36,451 nucleotides of DNA from Lachnospiraceae bacterium (GCA_024403235.1 JAKSSF010000024.1:1-36451); one strand, 5' to 3'. Positions 7,843 to 17,877 are shown, counted from the stretch's first letter. Notes: generated from the sequence alone by a model not told the origin. Numbers and translations are program-made.

Positions 7843-9231
7843 ATGAATCAAGAGAACGAAACGATAGAATTATTACAAGATGAGCCAACAGAAAACACCA
7901 TTGATTTTGAGGCTAGGGACGAAAGAAGAAGACTGCGAAAAGCGAAGAGAAAAAAACAGCTTTTGCTACAGAAAATTCTTCTGATTACGATTCCCATTGT
8001 GTGTATTTTACTGGCAGGAAGCTTTTATTATTTTACTTCTGATACAGTAAAAATTCAAAAATTGTATCGTCAGGCAAAGGCCCAGGAGGAAAGCGCAGAT
8101 AGTAGTGCTGCCATTGCAACCTACCAGGAAATTCTTACCATAGACAATCAGAGAGAGGATGTATATCGATACATTGCCAATTTATATTTGGCGGATAATC
8201 AGTATGAAAAAGCGGAAGCTATTTTACTGCAGGGCTTTGAAAATACAGGAGATGCTACCATAGAGGATACCTATAGTACGGTTATGCTGAATCAGTGTAT
8301 TCAAGAAGTGAATAATAATCAGGCTGATTTGCATACCATTCTTCGCGTAGTACAGCTTTTAGAAGCAGAGCCGGAAAATGATAAGGCCTTGGATATTTTA
8401 CAAACCTGCTATGAAAGAATTTTCTTAGTCACGGGAGAGGATGGTGTGAACCGTTCTTTTGTCAGTGATGAAGATGGCTTTGGCTATGATACCTATGAAG
8501 CCATGATGGAAGGCATGCTGCAGGTATACGCAAGTAACCAAAATGAGGCATTGTCTGAGCTCATTGCCCAGTATGCAGTGGTGCAGTGTGAAAAACTGTA
8601 CCTTCCTATGGAATGTAGGGAAGCGTATCTTTCTTTCTTGAAGCGTGTTGCAGAGATTCATCCAAGTGGAGAGCTGGATAATCTTTTAGCTTGTTTGCAG
8701 GATGCAGAGGATAAGATTGCTTTTCTAACTCCTATGCTAAAGGAATTTGAAAGTGGTAATTATAAGGCTGCCAGAGAATTTATTGTAAGTGATGATTATC
8801 TTGCTTTAAGAGACTCCTTTATTGCAGAAGAAGAAAAATATTGGATAGGAGCGACCTATATTCCTTTTAGTGAAATCGGCATGATGTTGGAAAGAAGAGA
8901 TGGCAATTGGGGCTATTCCTTTATAGATGAAGAAAAGGAAGCTGCAAAGCAGGGCTACTTAAAGGTATGGGGGTTCCATTGGGTAGACAATGGTCATGAA
9001 AGAACCGGTATTTCTTATGTTCCGGTTAGTGAAACGGGAGAATACTATCCTAGAAAGGAAATCGAAATACTGTATTGGTGGGCAACTGCTAAAAATCAGG
9101 AAACCACAGAAAATACCTATGCAAAAATGAATTATCGTTTTGAAGAACGAACCTATACAGCAGAGGGTATGACGGCAGATGTTATCAATGACTGGGGTGG
9201 AGCCTATGAATATCGAGACACCTATGAATAA
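7843..9231 (+). CDS. Membrane-anchored TPR protein of unknown function
   Basis: Not a recognised named protein. The 462-residue product has an acidic N terminus, a very basic stretch RRRLRKAKRKK (residues 29-39), then one transmembrane helix at about 41-64, so it is predicted to be anchored with a large extracytoplasmic part. Residues of about 70-150 form TPR-like helix pairs (YRQAKAQEESADSSAAIATYQ; YRYIANLYLADNQYEKAEAIL). The C-terminal 150 residues are rich in aromatic residues and carry no motif I know. The ribosome-binding site is weak. The gene begins 40 bases after the PurF-like gene and its end overlaps the probable thiN start by 26 bases, so the three are probably cotranscribed. Confidence 0.75.
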   Translation: MNQENETIELLQDEPTENTIDFEARDERRRLRKAKRKKQLLLQKILLITIPIVCILLAGSFYYFTSDTVKIQKLYRQAKAQEESADSSAAIATYQEILTIDNQREDVYRYIANLYLADNQYEKAEAILLQGFENTGDATIEDTYSTVMLNQCIQEVNNNQADLHTILRVVQLLEAEPENDKALDILQTCYERIFLVTGEDGVNRSFVSDEDGFGYDTYEAMMEGMLQVYASNQNEALSELIAQYAVVQCEKLYLPMECREAYLSFLKRVAEIHPSGELDNLLACLQDAEDKIAFLTPMLKEFESGNYKAAREFIVSDDYLALRDSFIAEEEKYWIGATYIPFSEIGMMLERRDGNWGYSFIDEEKEAAKQGYLKVWGFHWVDNGHERTGISYVPVSETGEYYPRKEIEILYWWATAKNQETTENTYAKMNYRFEERTYTAEGMTADVINDWGGAYEYRDTYE

Positions 9232-9874
9232 AACCGGAAAATGTATTTTAGTTGCTGCAGGTGATCTAAATATTTCTGATATTCCTGTGGGAGAAGAGGA
9301 CTGCGTGATTGCAGTAGATGGAGGCTTGGAATATTGTCAGATTTTTCAAATCACCCCCAATATTATTATAGGGGACTATGATTCTTTGTCTGAGGAAAAA
9401 AAGGAAACCCTGCAATTTATTGAAAAAACGGGTAACACAGAAGTGATTTTTCTTCCTGTAGAAAAGAATGATACGGATACCTTAGCTGCACTGCGGATAG
9501 GATTGGAACGAGGATTTACAGAGTTTCGGATTTATGGCGGTATGGGTGGCAGACTGGAGCACACCTTAGCCAATATTCAAAGTCTTTTATTTTTGAAGCA
9601 TCAGAATGCAAAGGGCTATTTGCTGGATGGAGATTGTATGATTGGTGTGGCAAAGGATGAAAGGGTAGAATTTCAGAAGTCTTTAGAAGGATATGTGTCA
9701 CTATTTTCCTTAGGAGAATCTGCACAGGTATCTATCCAAAATATGAAATACCCCCTTCAACATGAAAGAATTACCAATGATTTCCCAATTGGAATCAGCA
9801 ATGAATTCATCGGGGAAAAGGCAACCATCACAGTGGAAGAGGGCAGTATCGTTTGGATATTAAATTGGGCCTAG
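9206..9874 (+). CDS. thiN: Thiamine pyrophosphokinase
   Basis: Transfers pyrophosphate from ATP to thiamine to give thiamine pyrophosphate, the last step of thiamine salvage. Family signatures are clear: VAAGDLN, VDGGLEYC, PNIIIGDYDSL, the NDTDTLAAL metal/ATP segment, and GGMGGRLEHTLANI, followed by the beta-sandwich thiamine-binding domain ending in EGSIVWILNW. An in-frame ATG exists at 9179, but GGGGTGGAG ends five bases before ATG 9206, giving 222 residues, the usual size. The start lies within the end of the preceding TPR gene. No TPP riboswitch is seen. The stop codon is one base from the stop of the convergent CDF gene, so there is no room for a dedicated terminator. Confidence 0.93.
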   Translation: MNIETPMNKTGKCILVAAGDLNISDIPVGEEDCVIAVDGGLEYCQIFQITPNIIIGDYDSLSEEKKETLQFIEKTGNTEVIFLPVEKNDTDTLAALRIGLERGFTEFRIYGGMGGRLEHTLANIQSLLFLKHQNAKGYLLDGDCMIGVAKDERVEFQKSLEGYVSLFSLGESAQVSIQNMKYPLQHERITNDFPIGISNEFIGEKATITVEEGSIVWILNWA

Positions 9875-9875
9875 A

Positions 9876-11045
9876 TTAACGACCGGCATAATCATTTTCA
9901 ATATGAATCACACAGAAATGGGAGGCGTCTATTGCAAGGACTGCCTCTCTTATTTTTTCTGTTAAGGTATCTTTATCTGTATAATGGAATGGAACCACCA
10001 CATCAAAAATTAAATTGGTATGGGTATTTCCTCGAACCATTCGAAAATCATGCATATGAAATTCTGGATTCATTTCTTTGAGAATAGAAGAGATTCTGTT
10101 TTTCCATAAATCCAAATCTTTATCATCAGTAACTAAAGGATCCATATGAATGACTGCATCACAAAGCAATTGGTCACGCAATTCAAATTCGATTCGATCA
10201 ATCAAATCATGACTTTCCAAAATATCACTTAAATAAGAAACCTCTGCATGCAAGGAAATAATCACTCGTCCAGGACCATAGTCATGTACCAATAGGTCAT
10301 GCATACCTAAGATTTCTTTATGGCTCATCACGATTTCTTCGATTTTATCCACAAATTCTTCGCTAGGTGGTTGCCCCAGTAAAGGATCCAAAGTATCCTT
10401 GAAAGCCTGAATTCCGGAATATAGAATAAAAACGCCCACCAGTAAACCACAATATCCATCTATCAAAAGACCGGTGTAGTGACTGATGATAGTGGCTAGT
10501 AAAACTACTGTAGTAGAAAGCATATCTCCAAAGCTGTCCTTTGAAGTGGCTTCCATTGCAGGAGAATTGATTTTTTTACCAATCTGACCATTGTAAAAAG
10601 CCATATAACATTTTACTGTAATAGACGCTAGTAAAATCACCACAATCAAAGGAGAAAATTCCAAAGAATTGGGATGAATAATTTTATCAATAGAGGTTTT
10701 TATTAACTCCACAGCCATTAAAAGGATAGCAGCAGCTACCAGTAAGCCGGATAAATATTCCATTCTTCCCATTCCATAAGGGTGGTTTGGATCTGGTCGT
10801 TTTCCTGCCAACTTAAAGCCAATTAAGGTAATCACAGAGGAAGCTGCATCCGACAGGTTGTTAAAGGCATCAGCGGTAATGGCTATGGAATGACTGATGA
10901 TGCCTGCAAAAAACTTCCCTGCAAATAGCAGTAGGTTAAAGCCAATGCCTACCAAGCCACATAGAATGCCATAGGCTTGACGTACCTTTGCATCTTTATA
11001 ATTGTTGCAATCCTTTATCCAAATTTTGGAAAAAAACTGAATCAT
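9876..11045 (-). CDS. CDF-family metal efflux protein, probably Mn(II)
   Basis: Cation diffusion facilitator of 389 residues: six membrane helices followed by a cytoplasmic domain (from about residue 215) that includes HDLLVHDYGPGRVIISLHAEV. The metal-site residues in helices 2 and 5 read N-x-x-x-D (in DAFNNLSDA) and D-x-x-x-D (in SKDSFGDML). This NDDD set is what I recall for Mn(II) exporters such as streptococcal MntE, in contrast to HDHD in zinc exporters; Mn specificity is therefore an inference. A second cytoplasmic CDF-like segment extends the C terminus beyond the roughly 300 residues of short CDFs. The start has AAGGAAGGG on the minus strand and a clean promoter at 11086-11114. It is divergent from gpmI and convergent with thiN. 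Confidence 0.92.
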   Translation of the reverse strand: MIQFFSKIWIKDCNNYKDAKVRQAYGILCGLVGIGFNLLLFAGKFFAGIISHSIAITADAFNNLSDAASSVITLIGFKLAGKRPDPNHPYGMGRMEYLSGLLVAAAILLMAVELIKTSIDKIIHPNSLEFSPLIVVILLASITVKCYMAFYNGQIGKKINSPAMEATSKDSFGDMLSTTVVLLATIISHYTGLLIDGYCGLLVGVFILYSGIQAFKDTLDPLLGQPPSEEFVDKIEEIVMSHKEILGMHDLLVHDYGPGRVIISLHAEVSYLSDILESHDLIDRIEFELRDQLLCDAVIHMDPLVTDDKDLDLWKNRISSILKEMNPEFHMHDFRMVRGNTHTNLIFDVVVPFHYTDKDTLTEKIREAVLAIDASHFCVIHIENDYAGR

Positions 11046-11085
11046 TGTTGAATCCCTTCCTTCACAATCGTTTCACTATCTTTTT

Positions 11086-11114
11086 ATTATAGATGTGTTT
11101 TTCAAATGTGCCAA
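11086..11114 (-). promoter_or_regulatory. Promoter of the CDF gene
   Basis: On the minus strand, TTGGCA (11109-11114), 17-base spacer and TATAAT (11086-11091). A near-consensus sigma-A promoter giving a short leader of about 35 bases, too short for a Mn riboswitch. Confidence 0.85.
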
Positions 11115-11190
11115 TCATTTTTTGTTAATCGAATGATTATCGGGATGTTTTACTTAATAGAAAAGAAATTGTATTTTTCTCTGTATTTGA

Positions 11191-11220
11191 TTGCTTTATT
11201 GGAAAAGATAGTGCTATACT
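11191..11220 (+). promoter_or_regulatory. Promoter of gpmI
   Basis: TTGCTT (11191-11196), 18-base spacer and extended -10 TGCTATACT (11212-11220). The leader is about 85 bases, purine-rich, with no clear hairpin. Confidence 0.75.
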
Positions 11221-11311
11221 ACTAGAGGATAAAAAAGAGAGATTTTGTCTTTCTTTCAAAATAAAAAAGAGAAAATCAAATCAATCTTATAGAGAAAAAA
11301 GGAGAAAAAGT

Positions 11312-12850
11312 ATGAGTAAAAAACCTACCGTTTTAATGATTTTGGATGGCTATGGATTAAATGAAACCGCAACCGGTAACGCAGTAGCCCAGGCAAAAAC
11401 ACCAGTAATGGACAAATTAATGGCAGAATGTCCTTTTGTAAAAGGAAATGCCAGTGGCATGGCAGTAGGCTTGCCGGATGGACAGATGGGTAACTCAGAG
11501 GTTGGCCATTTGAATATGGGTGCAGGGCGTATCGTATATCAGGAATTAACTCGTATTACCAAAGAAATTCAGGATGGCACCTTCTTTGAAAATCCTGCCT
11601 TATTACAGGCTATGAACAACTGTAAGGAAAACGATTCTTCTTTGCATTTATATGGTTTGTTATCAGATGGTGGTGTACACAGCCATAACACCCACTTATA
11701 TGGTTTGTTGGAAATGGCAAAAAGACAGGGACTTTCTAAGGTTTATGTACATTGCTTCTTAGATGGCCGTGATACTCCTCCTGCAAGTGGAAAAGGCTTT
11801 GCAGAAGAGTTGGAAGCAAAAATGGCAGAAATCGGTGTGGGTGAAATCGCTTCTGTAATGGGTCGTTACTATGCAATGGACCGAGATAATAACTATGATC
11901 GTATCAAATTGGCTTACGATGCATTGACCAAAGGGGAAGGAAACAAAGGAACTAGCGGTCCTACAGCAATTCAGGCTAGCTACGATAACGATAAAACAGA
12001 TGAATTTGTATTACCTACTGTAGTAGAAAAAGATGGTAAGCCAGTAGCTACAATTCAGGATAAGGATTCCATTATTTTCTTTAACTTCCGTCCTGACCGT
12101 GCAAGAGAAATTACCAGAGCCTTCTGTGATGATGATTTCAAGGGCTTTGAAAGAACCCGCTTAGATGTTACCTATATTTGTTTCTCTGATTACGATCCTA
12201 CCATTCCGAATAAGGAAGTGGCTTTCCATAAGATTTCCGTAACCAATACCTTCGGTGAATGGTTAGCAGCAAATCACATGACACAGGCTCGTATTGCAGA
12301 AACAGAAAAATATGCTCATGTTACCTTCTTCTTTAACGGTGGTGTTGAGACTCCTAACGAAGGAGAGGATCGTATTTTGGTAAATTCTCCTAAGGTTGCA
12401 ACCTATGACTTGAAACCCGAGATGAGTGCTTACGAAGTGTGTGATAAATTAGTAGAAGCAATTACCAGTGATAAATATGATGTGATTATCATCAACTTTG
12501 CAAATCCCGATATGGTTGGTCATACCGGTGTAGAAGCTGCCGCAATCAAAGCAGTAGAAGCCGTTGATGAATGTGTAGGAAAGGCAGTAGAGGCCTTGAA
12601 GTCTGTAGACGGAACAATGTTTATCTGTGCAGACCATGGTAATGCAGAGCAGTTAATTGATTATGAAACCAATGCTCCTTTTACTGCACATACTACCAAC
12701 TCCGTTCCTTTCATTTTGGTAAATTATGATAGCGCTTATACCTTAAGAGAGGGTGGATGTCTTGCAGATATCATTCCTACCTTAATTGAGATTATGGGTA
12801 AGGAGCAGCCTGCTGAAATGACAGGAAAATCTTTGTTAATTAAAAAATAA
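11312..12850 (+). CDS. gpmI: 2,3-bisphosphoglycerate-independent phosphoglycerate mutase
   Basis: Interconverts 3- and 2-phosphoglycerate in glycolysis, without a bisphosphoglycerate cofactor and normally needing Mn(II). The 512-residue protein is full length. Residues 9-13 (MILDG) give the first metal-binding Asp; MGNSEVGHLNMGAGR holds the phospho-acceptor Ser62; the transferase domain contains CFLDGRDTPP and the FNFRPDRAREITRA segment; the C-terminal phosphatase domain has ANPDMVGHTG and CADHGNAEQL, the remaining metal ligands. The start has an AAAAAAGGAG site. The gene has its own promoter and terminator, so although it keeps its ancestral order between tpiA and eno it is a single-gene unit here. 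Confidence 0.98.
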   Translation: MSKKPTVLMILDGYGLNETATGNAVAQAKTPVMDKLMAECPFVKGNASGMAVGLPDGQMGNSEVGHLNMGAGRIVYQELTRITKEIQDGTFFENPALLQAMNNCKENDSSLHLYGLLSDGGVHSHNTHLYGLLEMAKRQGLSKVYVHCFLDGRDTPPASGKGFAEELEAKMAEIGVGEIASVMGRYYAMDRDNNYDRIKLAYDALTKGEGNKGTSGPTAIQASYDNDKTDEFVLPTVVEKDGKPVATIQDKDSIIFFNFRPDRAREITRAFCDDDFKGFERTRLDVTYICFSDYDPTIPNKEVAFHKISVTNTFGEWLAANHMTQARIAETEKYAHVTFFFNGGVETPNEGEDRILVNSPKVATYDLKPEMSAYEVCDKLVEAITSDKYDVIIINFANPDMVGHTGVEAAAIKAVEAVDECVGKAVEALKSVDGTMFICADHGNAEQLIDYETNAPFTAHTTNSVPFILVNYDSAYTLREGGCLADIIPTLIEIMGKEQPAEMTGKSLLIKK

Positions 12851-12888
12851 TTGTATGTAGTATGTACAAAAAAGTTATGAATTACCCT

Positions 12889-12919
12889 AAGGGCTAGACA
12901 TTTGTTCTAGCCCTTTTTT
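12889..12919 (+). terminator. Terminator of gpmI
   Basis: Perfect 10-bp stem (AAGGGCTAGA, 12889-12898, with 12906-12915), loop CATTTGT, then a T run to 12919. Confidence 0.92.
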
Positions 12920-12933
12920 GTGTAATAAATGTC

Positions 12934-12969
12934 AAACCTTACAGAAAACACTTAAAAACAATAAGGTTT
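12934..12969. repeat. Inverted repeat upstream of the YtrA-type promoter
   Basis: AAACCTTA (12934-12941) and TAAGGTTT (12962-12969) are exact inverse complements separated by 20 AT-rich bases. It ends 22 bases before the -35 box, so it could be a protein-binding site or a weak hairpin; no function is known. Confidence 0.4.
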
Positions 12970-12980
12970 ATAAAAAATTT

Positions 12981-13004
12981 GAATTCCTGTATTGACAGAA
13001 ATTC
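12981..13004. repeat. Imperfect palindrome over the -35 box
   Basis: GAATTCCTGT (12981-12990) pairs with ACAGAAATTC (12995-13004) with one mismatch, centred on the -35 hexamer of the next operon. Possible additional regulator site. Confidence 0.4.
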
Positions 13005-13019
13005 AAAATATGCTATATT
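12992..13019 (+). promoter_or_regulatory. Promoter of the YtrA-type operon
   Basis: TTGACA (12992-12997), 16-base spacer and extended -10 TGCTATATT (13011-13019). This is intrinsically strong, as expected for a promoter held down by a repressor. Confidence 0.88.
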
Positions 13020-13020
13020 A

Positions 13021-13045
13021 AGTGTATTAAGAGTGCTAGTACACT
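13021..13045. promoter_or_regulatory. YtrA-type operator
   Basis: AGTGTA (13021-13026), 13 bases, TACACT (13040-13045). As I recall it, this is exactly the inverted repeat described for Bacillus subtilis YtrA (AGTGTA-N13-TACACT). It begins one base after the -10 box and covers the transcription start, so bound repressor would block initiation. The regulator gene lies directly downstream, implying autoregulation. Confidence 0.8.
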
Positions 13046-13157
13046 AAAGCAAAACCTAATTATTTATTAAATTATCACACTAAAACAAAGACAGTAATTT
13101 ATTAAAGCAGTGCAAAAAACAAAAAATGAAATTTCATCAAATCAGAAAGGAAAAAAG

Positions 13158-13532
13158 ATGATTGTATTGGATTTAAAGGATGCCAGGCCTTTATATGAAC
13201 AAATCGTAGAAAAATTCCAACAACTTATTTTAAGAGGAATTTTACAAGAAGATGACAAGATGCCATCTGTCAGGACGCTGGCGATGGAATTGTCAATTAA
13301 TCCAAATACCATTCAGAGAGCCTATGGAGAGCTGGAACGACAAGGCTATATATACACCGTGAAGGGGCGAGGGAATTTTGTGGCTCATAACGGTGTTCTG
13401 GTGGAAGAGAAGAAAAAAGAATTGAAAAATAAACTGCAGGATCTGGTGATGGAGGCCAAAGCATTAGGTGTTTCCCTGGAGGAATTGCAGCAATACTTGA
13501 CAGAACTGGACAGAAAAGGAGGACCCTCATGA
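13158..13532 (+). CDS. GntR-family repressor, YtrA type
   Basis: Short GntR regulator of the YtrA subfamily: a winged-helix DNA-binding domain (residues 1-75: DARPLYEQIVEKFQQLI, MPSVRTLAMELSINPNTIQRAY, the wing IYTVKGRGNFV) plus only a small helical C-terminal tail for dimerisation, about 125 residues in all. In Bacillus, YtrA represses an ABC transporter operon that is induced by lipid-II-binding cell-wall antibiotics. Start placed at 13158 because AAAGG (13146-13150) precedes it at good distance; the longer frame from 13110 adds residues lacking any domain match. The gene overlaps the ATPase gene by four bases (ATGA) and sits behind a matching operator. Confidence 0.92.
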   Translation: MIVLDLKDARPLYEQIVEKFQQLILRGILQEDDKMPSVRTLAMELSINPNTIQRAYGELERQGYIYTVKGRGNFVAHNGVLVEEKKKELKNKLQDLVMEAKALGVSLEELQQYLTELDRKGGPS

Positions 13533-14434
13533 TAGAGATTCAAAATATCAGCAAAAGTTTTGATACCATTAAAGCAGTGAATCATATTAATTTAACCATA
13601 GCGGACGAAGCGGTGTTTGGTTTGGTAGGAACCAATGGAGCCGGAAAAAGTACCTTGCTTCGAATGCTCACCGGTGTGCTTCGCCCGGACGATGGCTTGA
13701 TTCTAATAGACGGAATGCCCGTATATGACAATAAGGAAGCGAAAAAACTCATGTATTTTATCCCCGATGAACCTTATTTCTTTGCTTCCAGCACAGGAAA
13801 GGATTTGGGCGTTTACTTAAATGGTGTTTATCCCCTATTTGATTTAGACAGTTTTTATCAGCATATGAAAACCTTTGAATTGGATCCCCACAGAAAGATA
13901 AGTACCTTTTCCAAAGGTATGAAAAAACAGCTTGCCATTATAGCAGGGATTTGCAGCAACACAAAATACTTGATTTGTGATGAAACCTTTGACGGCTTGG
14001 ATCCGGTAATGCGACAGGGTATGAAATCCATTTTTGCCAGTCACATTGAAGAGAGAGGTTTAACACCCATTATTGCAAGCCACAATTTAAGAGAGTTAGA
14101 GGATATTTGCGATACGGTTGGATTGTTGCATCAAGGTGGTGTGCTCCTGTCTAAGGATTTGGTGGATATGAAATGTAACATTCAAAAAATCCAGTGCGTC
14201 TTTACCACGCCTCAGGCAGAAGAGAGTTTCTTAGCACAGAATATTCCTATGAAAGTGGAAAAACGAGGGAAACTACTGACCATGACAGTAAGAGGTACCA
14301 AAGCCACTTGGGAAGAAGTATTGCATGCAGCAGATACAGTATTTTATGAAATTCTGCCACTGTCCTTAGAAGAAATCTTTATTAGTGAAACGGAGGTTGT
14401 AGGTTATGACATCAAAAAACTCCTTCTTAATTAG
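13529..14434 (+). CDS. ABC transporter ATPase, YtrB-like
   Basis: ATP-binding subunit of the YtrA-controlled transporter, 301 residues. Walker A is GTNGAGKST, the Q-loop region lies near FIPDEPYF, the signature is a divergent FSKGMKKQL, Walker B is LICDETFDGLD and the switch His is in ASHNLRELE. The C-terminal 90 residues are the small regulatory extension often seen in such exporters. Translation is coupled to the regulator through the ATGA overlap, with a GGAGG site just before it. The gene overlaps the permease gene by 29 bases. By family and operator it probably acts in a cell-envelope stress response, as exporter or membrane remodeller; the substrate is unknown. Confidence 0.93.
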   Translation: MIEIQNISKSFDTIKAVNHINLTIADEAVFGLVGTNGAGKSTLLRMLTGVLRPDDGLILIDGMPVYDNKEAKKLMYFIPDEPYFFASSTGKDLGVYLNGVYPLFDLDSFYQHMKTFELDPHRKISTFSKGMKKQLAIIAGICSNTKYLICDETFDGLDPVMRQGMKSIFASHIEERGLTPIIASHNLRELEDICDTVGLLHQGGVLLSKDLVDMKCNIQKIQCVFTTPQAEESFLAQNIPMKVEKRGKLLTMTVRGTKATWEEVLHAADTVFYEILPLSLEEIFISETEVVGYDIKKLLLN

Positions 14435-16520
14435 TATGAAAGAAAATTGGAAAAGAAGAATGTGGGTAGGGTTTGCAATCTTAGGGATTTATTTTATGTA
14501 TTATCCCATTTCCCTTGCCCTGAACTTAAATGCGATGAAAGCAAGCATAACATATTATGATACATCTCCTATGGAAATGATGCAGCAGATGGTATATCGA
14601 ACCATGGCACCAAATAATACGGGGGCGTTCTTGGTGATTGCCGTAGCAGTAATCGCCGGATTACAAGGCTTTGCTTATTTACATAACAGAAGCAAAGTGG
14701 ATTTTTATCATAGTCAGCCGGTGTCAAAAGGCTATCGCTTCGCCGTAATTACGGTAACCGGTATTTTGATGTTTTTGGTGCCCTTTGTGCTTTGTTCCCT
14801 GTTAGGACTTTTGGTAGCCATTGGATATGGAGCGGTAACACCACTAACGGCTACTTCCTATGCGGAAAGTATCTTGGTATATCTGCTTTTATATATCAGT
14901 ATGTACTTCTTAAGTATGCTAGCTGCTATTTTAACAGGACATGGAATTGTGAGTATATTAGGAATCGGCGTTTTGTCTGTCCTGGAAATTGGAACCAGAG
15001 CATTATTGTATGCCCTTTCCGAGCAGTTTCACCATACCTTTTATGGTAGACTTCAGGAAAATAATATTTTTCACTGTATCCTAAGTCCTATTACCGTATA
15101 TGCAGAGCTTTTAACAAAACGGTATCGGATGTACTTAACCGATGTGGGAGTAAGAGAGGGCTTAGGCAAATATGTCTTAAATCTGATTGTTTTATCTGTA
15201 ATCTTTTTGGCATTGGCCTGGTTTGCATACCGGAAACGACCGGCAGAAAGCACCGGAAAAGGAATTGCTTTTACAGGCTTGAAAAGCCCTTTGAAGCTGT
15301 TGCTTAGTACCATAGCAGGCGTTTTTGGCGGATTTTTCTTCTATATGATTTCCGGTAAAAGCATGGCGCTGATGCTTGTAGGTGTGCTTCTTGTAACAGT
15401 CATTGCTCATATTTTGATAGAAGTGATTTATGAATTTGATCTGAAAGCCATAGGAAAGCATTGGATGACAGCTTGTATTGCAGCGCTTCTTTCCGTTCTT
15501 GTATTAGTCGCTTTTCGATTTGATTGGATGGGATATGATAGATATCTGCCAAAGCAAGATAAGGTAGAAACCGTAAGTATTTATATGAATTTGGAGCCAT
15601 CCAGAAATACTACCTATTACTTGCCGGAAAATGGACAGGAAAATTCCCTGGAAAGCTATGCCATTCACAATATGAAACTAACAGACTTGGACGCTGTATA
15701 TGCTTTCTTGGAGCAAACAGAAGTACCACAGGAAAAAGACGGCAGCTGGCTGGATCAGGATACAGTAGAGCCTAGAGTAATGGTCTATGTGAAATGGAAT
15801 CTGAAAAATGGAAAAACAGTTTATAGAACCAGAGTGATTGATTTGAATCAGCATATGGATGTAATAGAGCCTGTGTATGCTATGCCAGAATACCAAAGCA
15901 CAGTCAATCAAATGACCTGGCAGGAATTTGCCAAAGTAATGCACTTAAAACGAGTAGAGATGGATTATAGAGGAATAGATTTCCCCATAGACGGGGAGGC
16001 AGCAGTACAAGTATGGGAAGCCTATAGAAAAGATGTACTGCAGACACCTTTGAGAAACATGAATCATTCTATCCCTCTTGGAACCATAAACTTTTATGGA
16101 ACCGGTATTCGAAATGCCCATTGGGAAAATAATTGGAATGCTTATGTGTATCCCGCCTACACCAATACCATAAGGGTTTTGGAGAAATTAGGGGTTCCCC
16201 TTACAGCACCAATGGATGTGCAAGAAGTAGAAATGGTGTCTATTTACTCTACCAAATCCAATATTTCAGCCTATGGACAATATTCCATTTCGTATGGGGA
16301 TAGCCTGATTTATTCCGATCCACGGGTAGTTAAAACCATTCTGGAACATGCAGTTCCGGCAGAAGATGTGCAAACATGGCTGGCAGTTGGCTTGTGTGAG
16401 CCCGGTATTGTAATCGATATCCAGAATACCTATAAAGGGTATCGTACCTATTATTTTGAAAAAGGAAAAGTACCGGAGTTTGTACTGCAGGATTTAGCAA
16501 AGGCGTCTTTGTCAGAATAA
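14406..16520 (+). CDS. ABC permease, YtrC-like, with large extracytoplasmic domain
   Basis: Membrane partner of the preceding ATPase, 704 residues. About eight or nine hydrophobic helices fall in the first 375 residues (for instance around 17-37, 71-90, 108-136, 152-176, 182-200, 253-268, 300-318, 322-345 and 356-373). The last 330 residues are hydrophilic, rich in Tyr and aromatic residues, and probably outside the membrane; this resembles the DUF6449-type ending of YtrC-family permeases. GGAGG (14392-14396) is correctly placed for the ATG, and the 29-base overlap with the ATPase gene supports one complex. The operon ends at the hairpin 16551-16589. The substrate is unknown. Confidence 0.88.
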   Translation: MTSKNSFLISMKENWKRRMWVGFAILGIYFMYYPISLALNLNAMKASITYYDTSPMEMMQQMVYRTMAPNNTGAFLVIAVAVIAGLQGFAYLHNRSKVDFYHSQPVSKGYRFAVITVTGILMFLVPFVLCSLLGLLVAIGYGAVTPLTATSYAESILVYLLLYISMYFLSMLAAILTGHGIVSILGIGVLSVLEIGTRALLYALSEQFHHTFYGRLQENNIFHCILSPITVYAELLTKRYRMYLTDVGVREGLGKYVLNLIVLSVIFLALAWFAYRKRPAESTGKGIAFTGLKSPLKLLLSTIAGVFGGFFFYMISGKSMALMLVGVLLVTVIAHILIEVIYEFDLKAIGKHWMTACIAALLSVLVLVAFRFDWMGYDRYLPKQDKVETVSIYMNLEPSRNTTYYLPENGQENSLESYAIHNMKLTDLDAVYAFLEQTEVPQEKDGSWLDQDTVEPRVMVYVKWNLKNGKTVYRTRVIDLNQHMDVIEPVYAMPEYQSTVNQMTWQEFAKVMHLKRVEMDYRGIDFPIDGEAAVQVWEAYRKDVLQTPLRNMNHSIPLGTINFYGTGIRNAHWENNWNAYVYPAYTNTIRVLEKLGVPLTAPMDVQEVEMVSIYSTKSNISAYGQYSISYGDSLIYSDPRVVKTILEHAVPAEDVQTWLAVGLCEPGIVIDIQNTYKGYRTYYFEKGKVPEFVLQDLAKASLSE

Positions 16521-16550
16521 AAAAGAGAATAAAAAATAGTTTTTTGGAAA

Positions 16551-17877
<1,327 letters not shown>

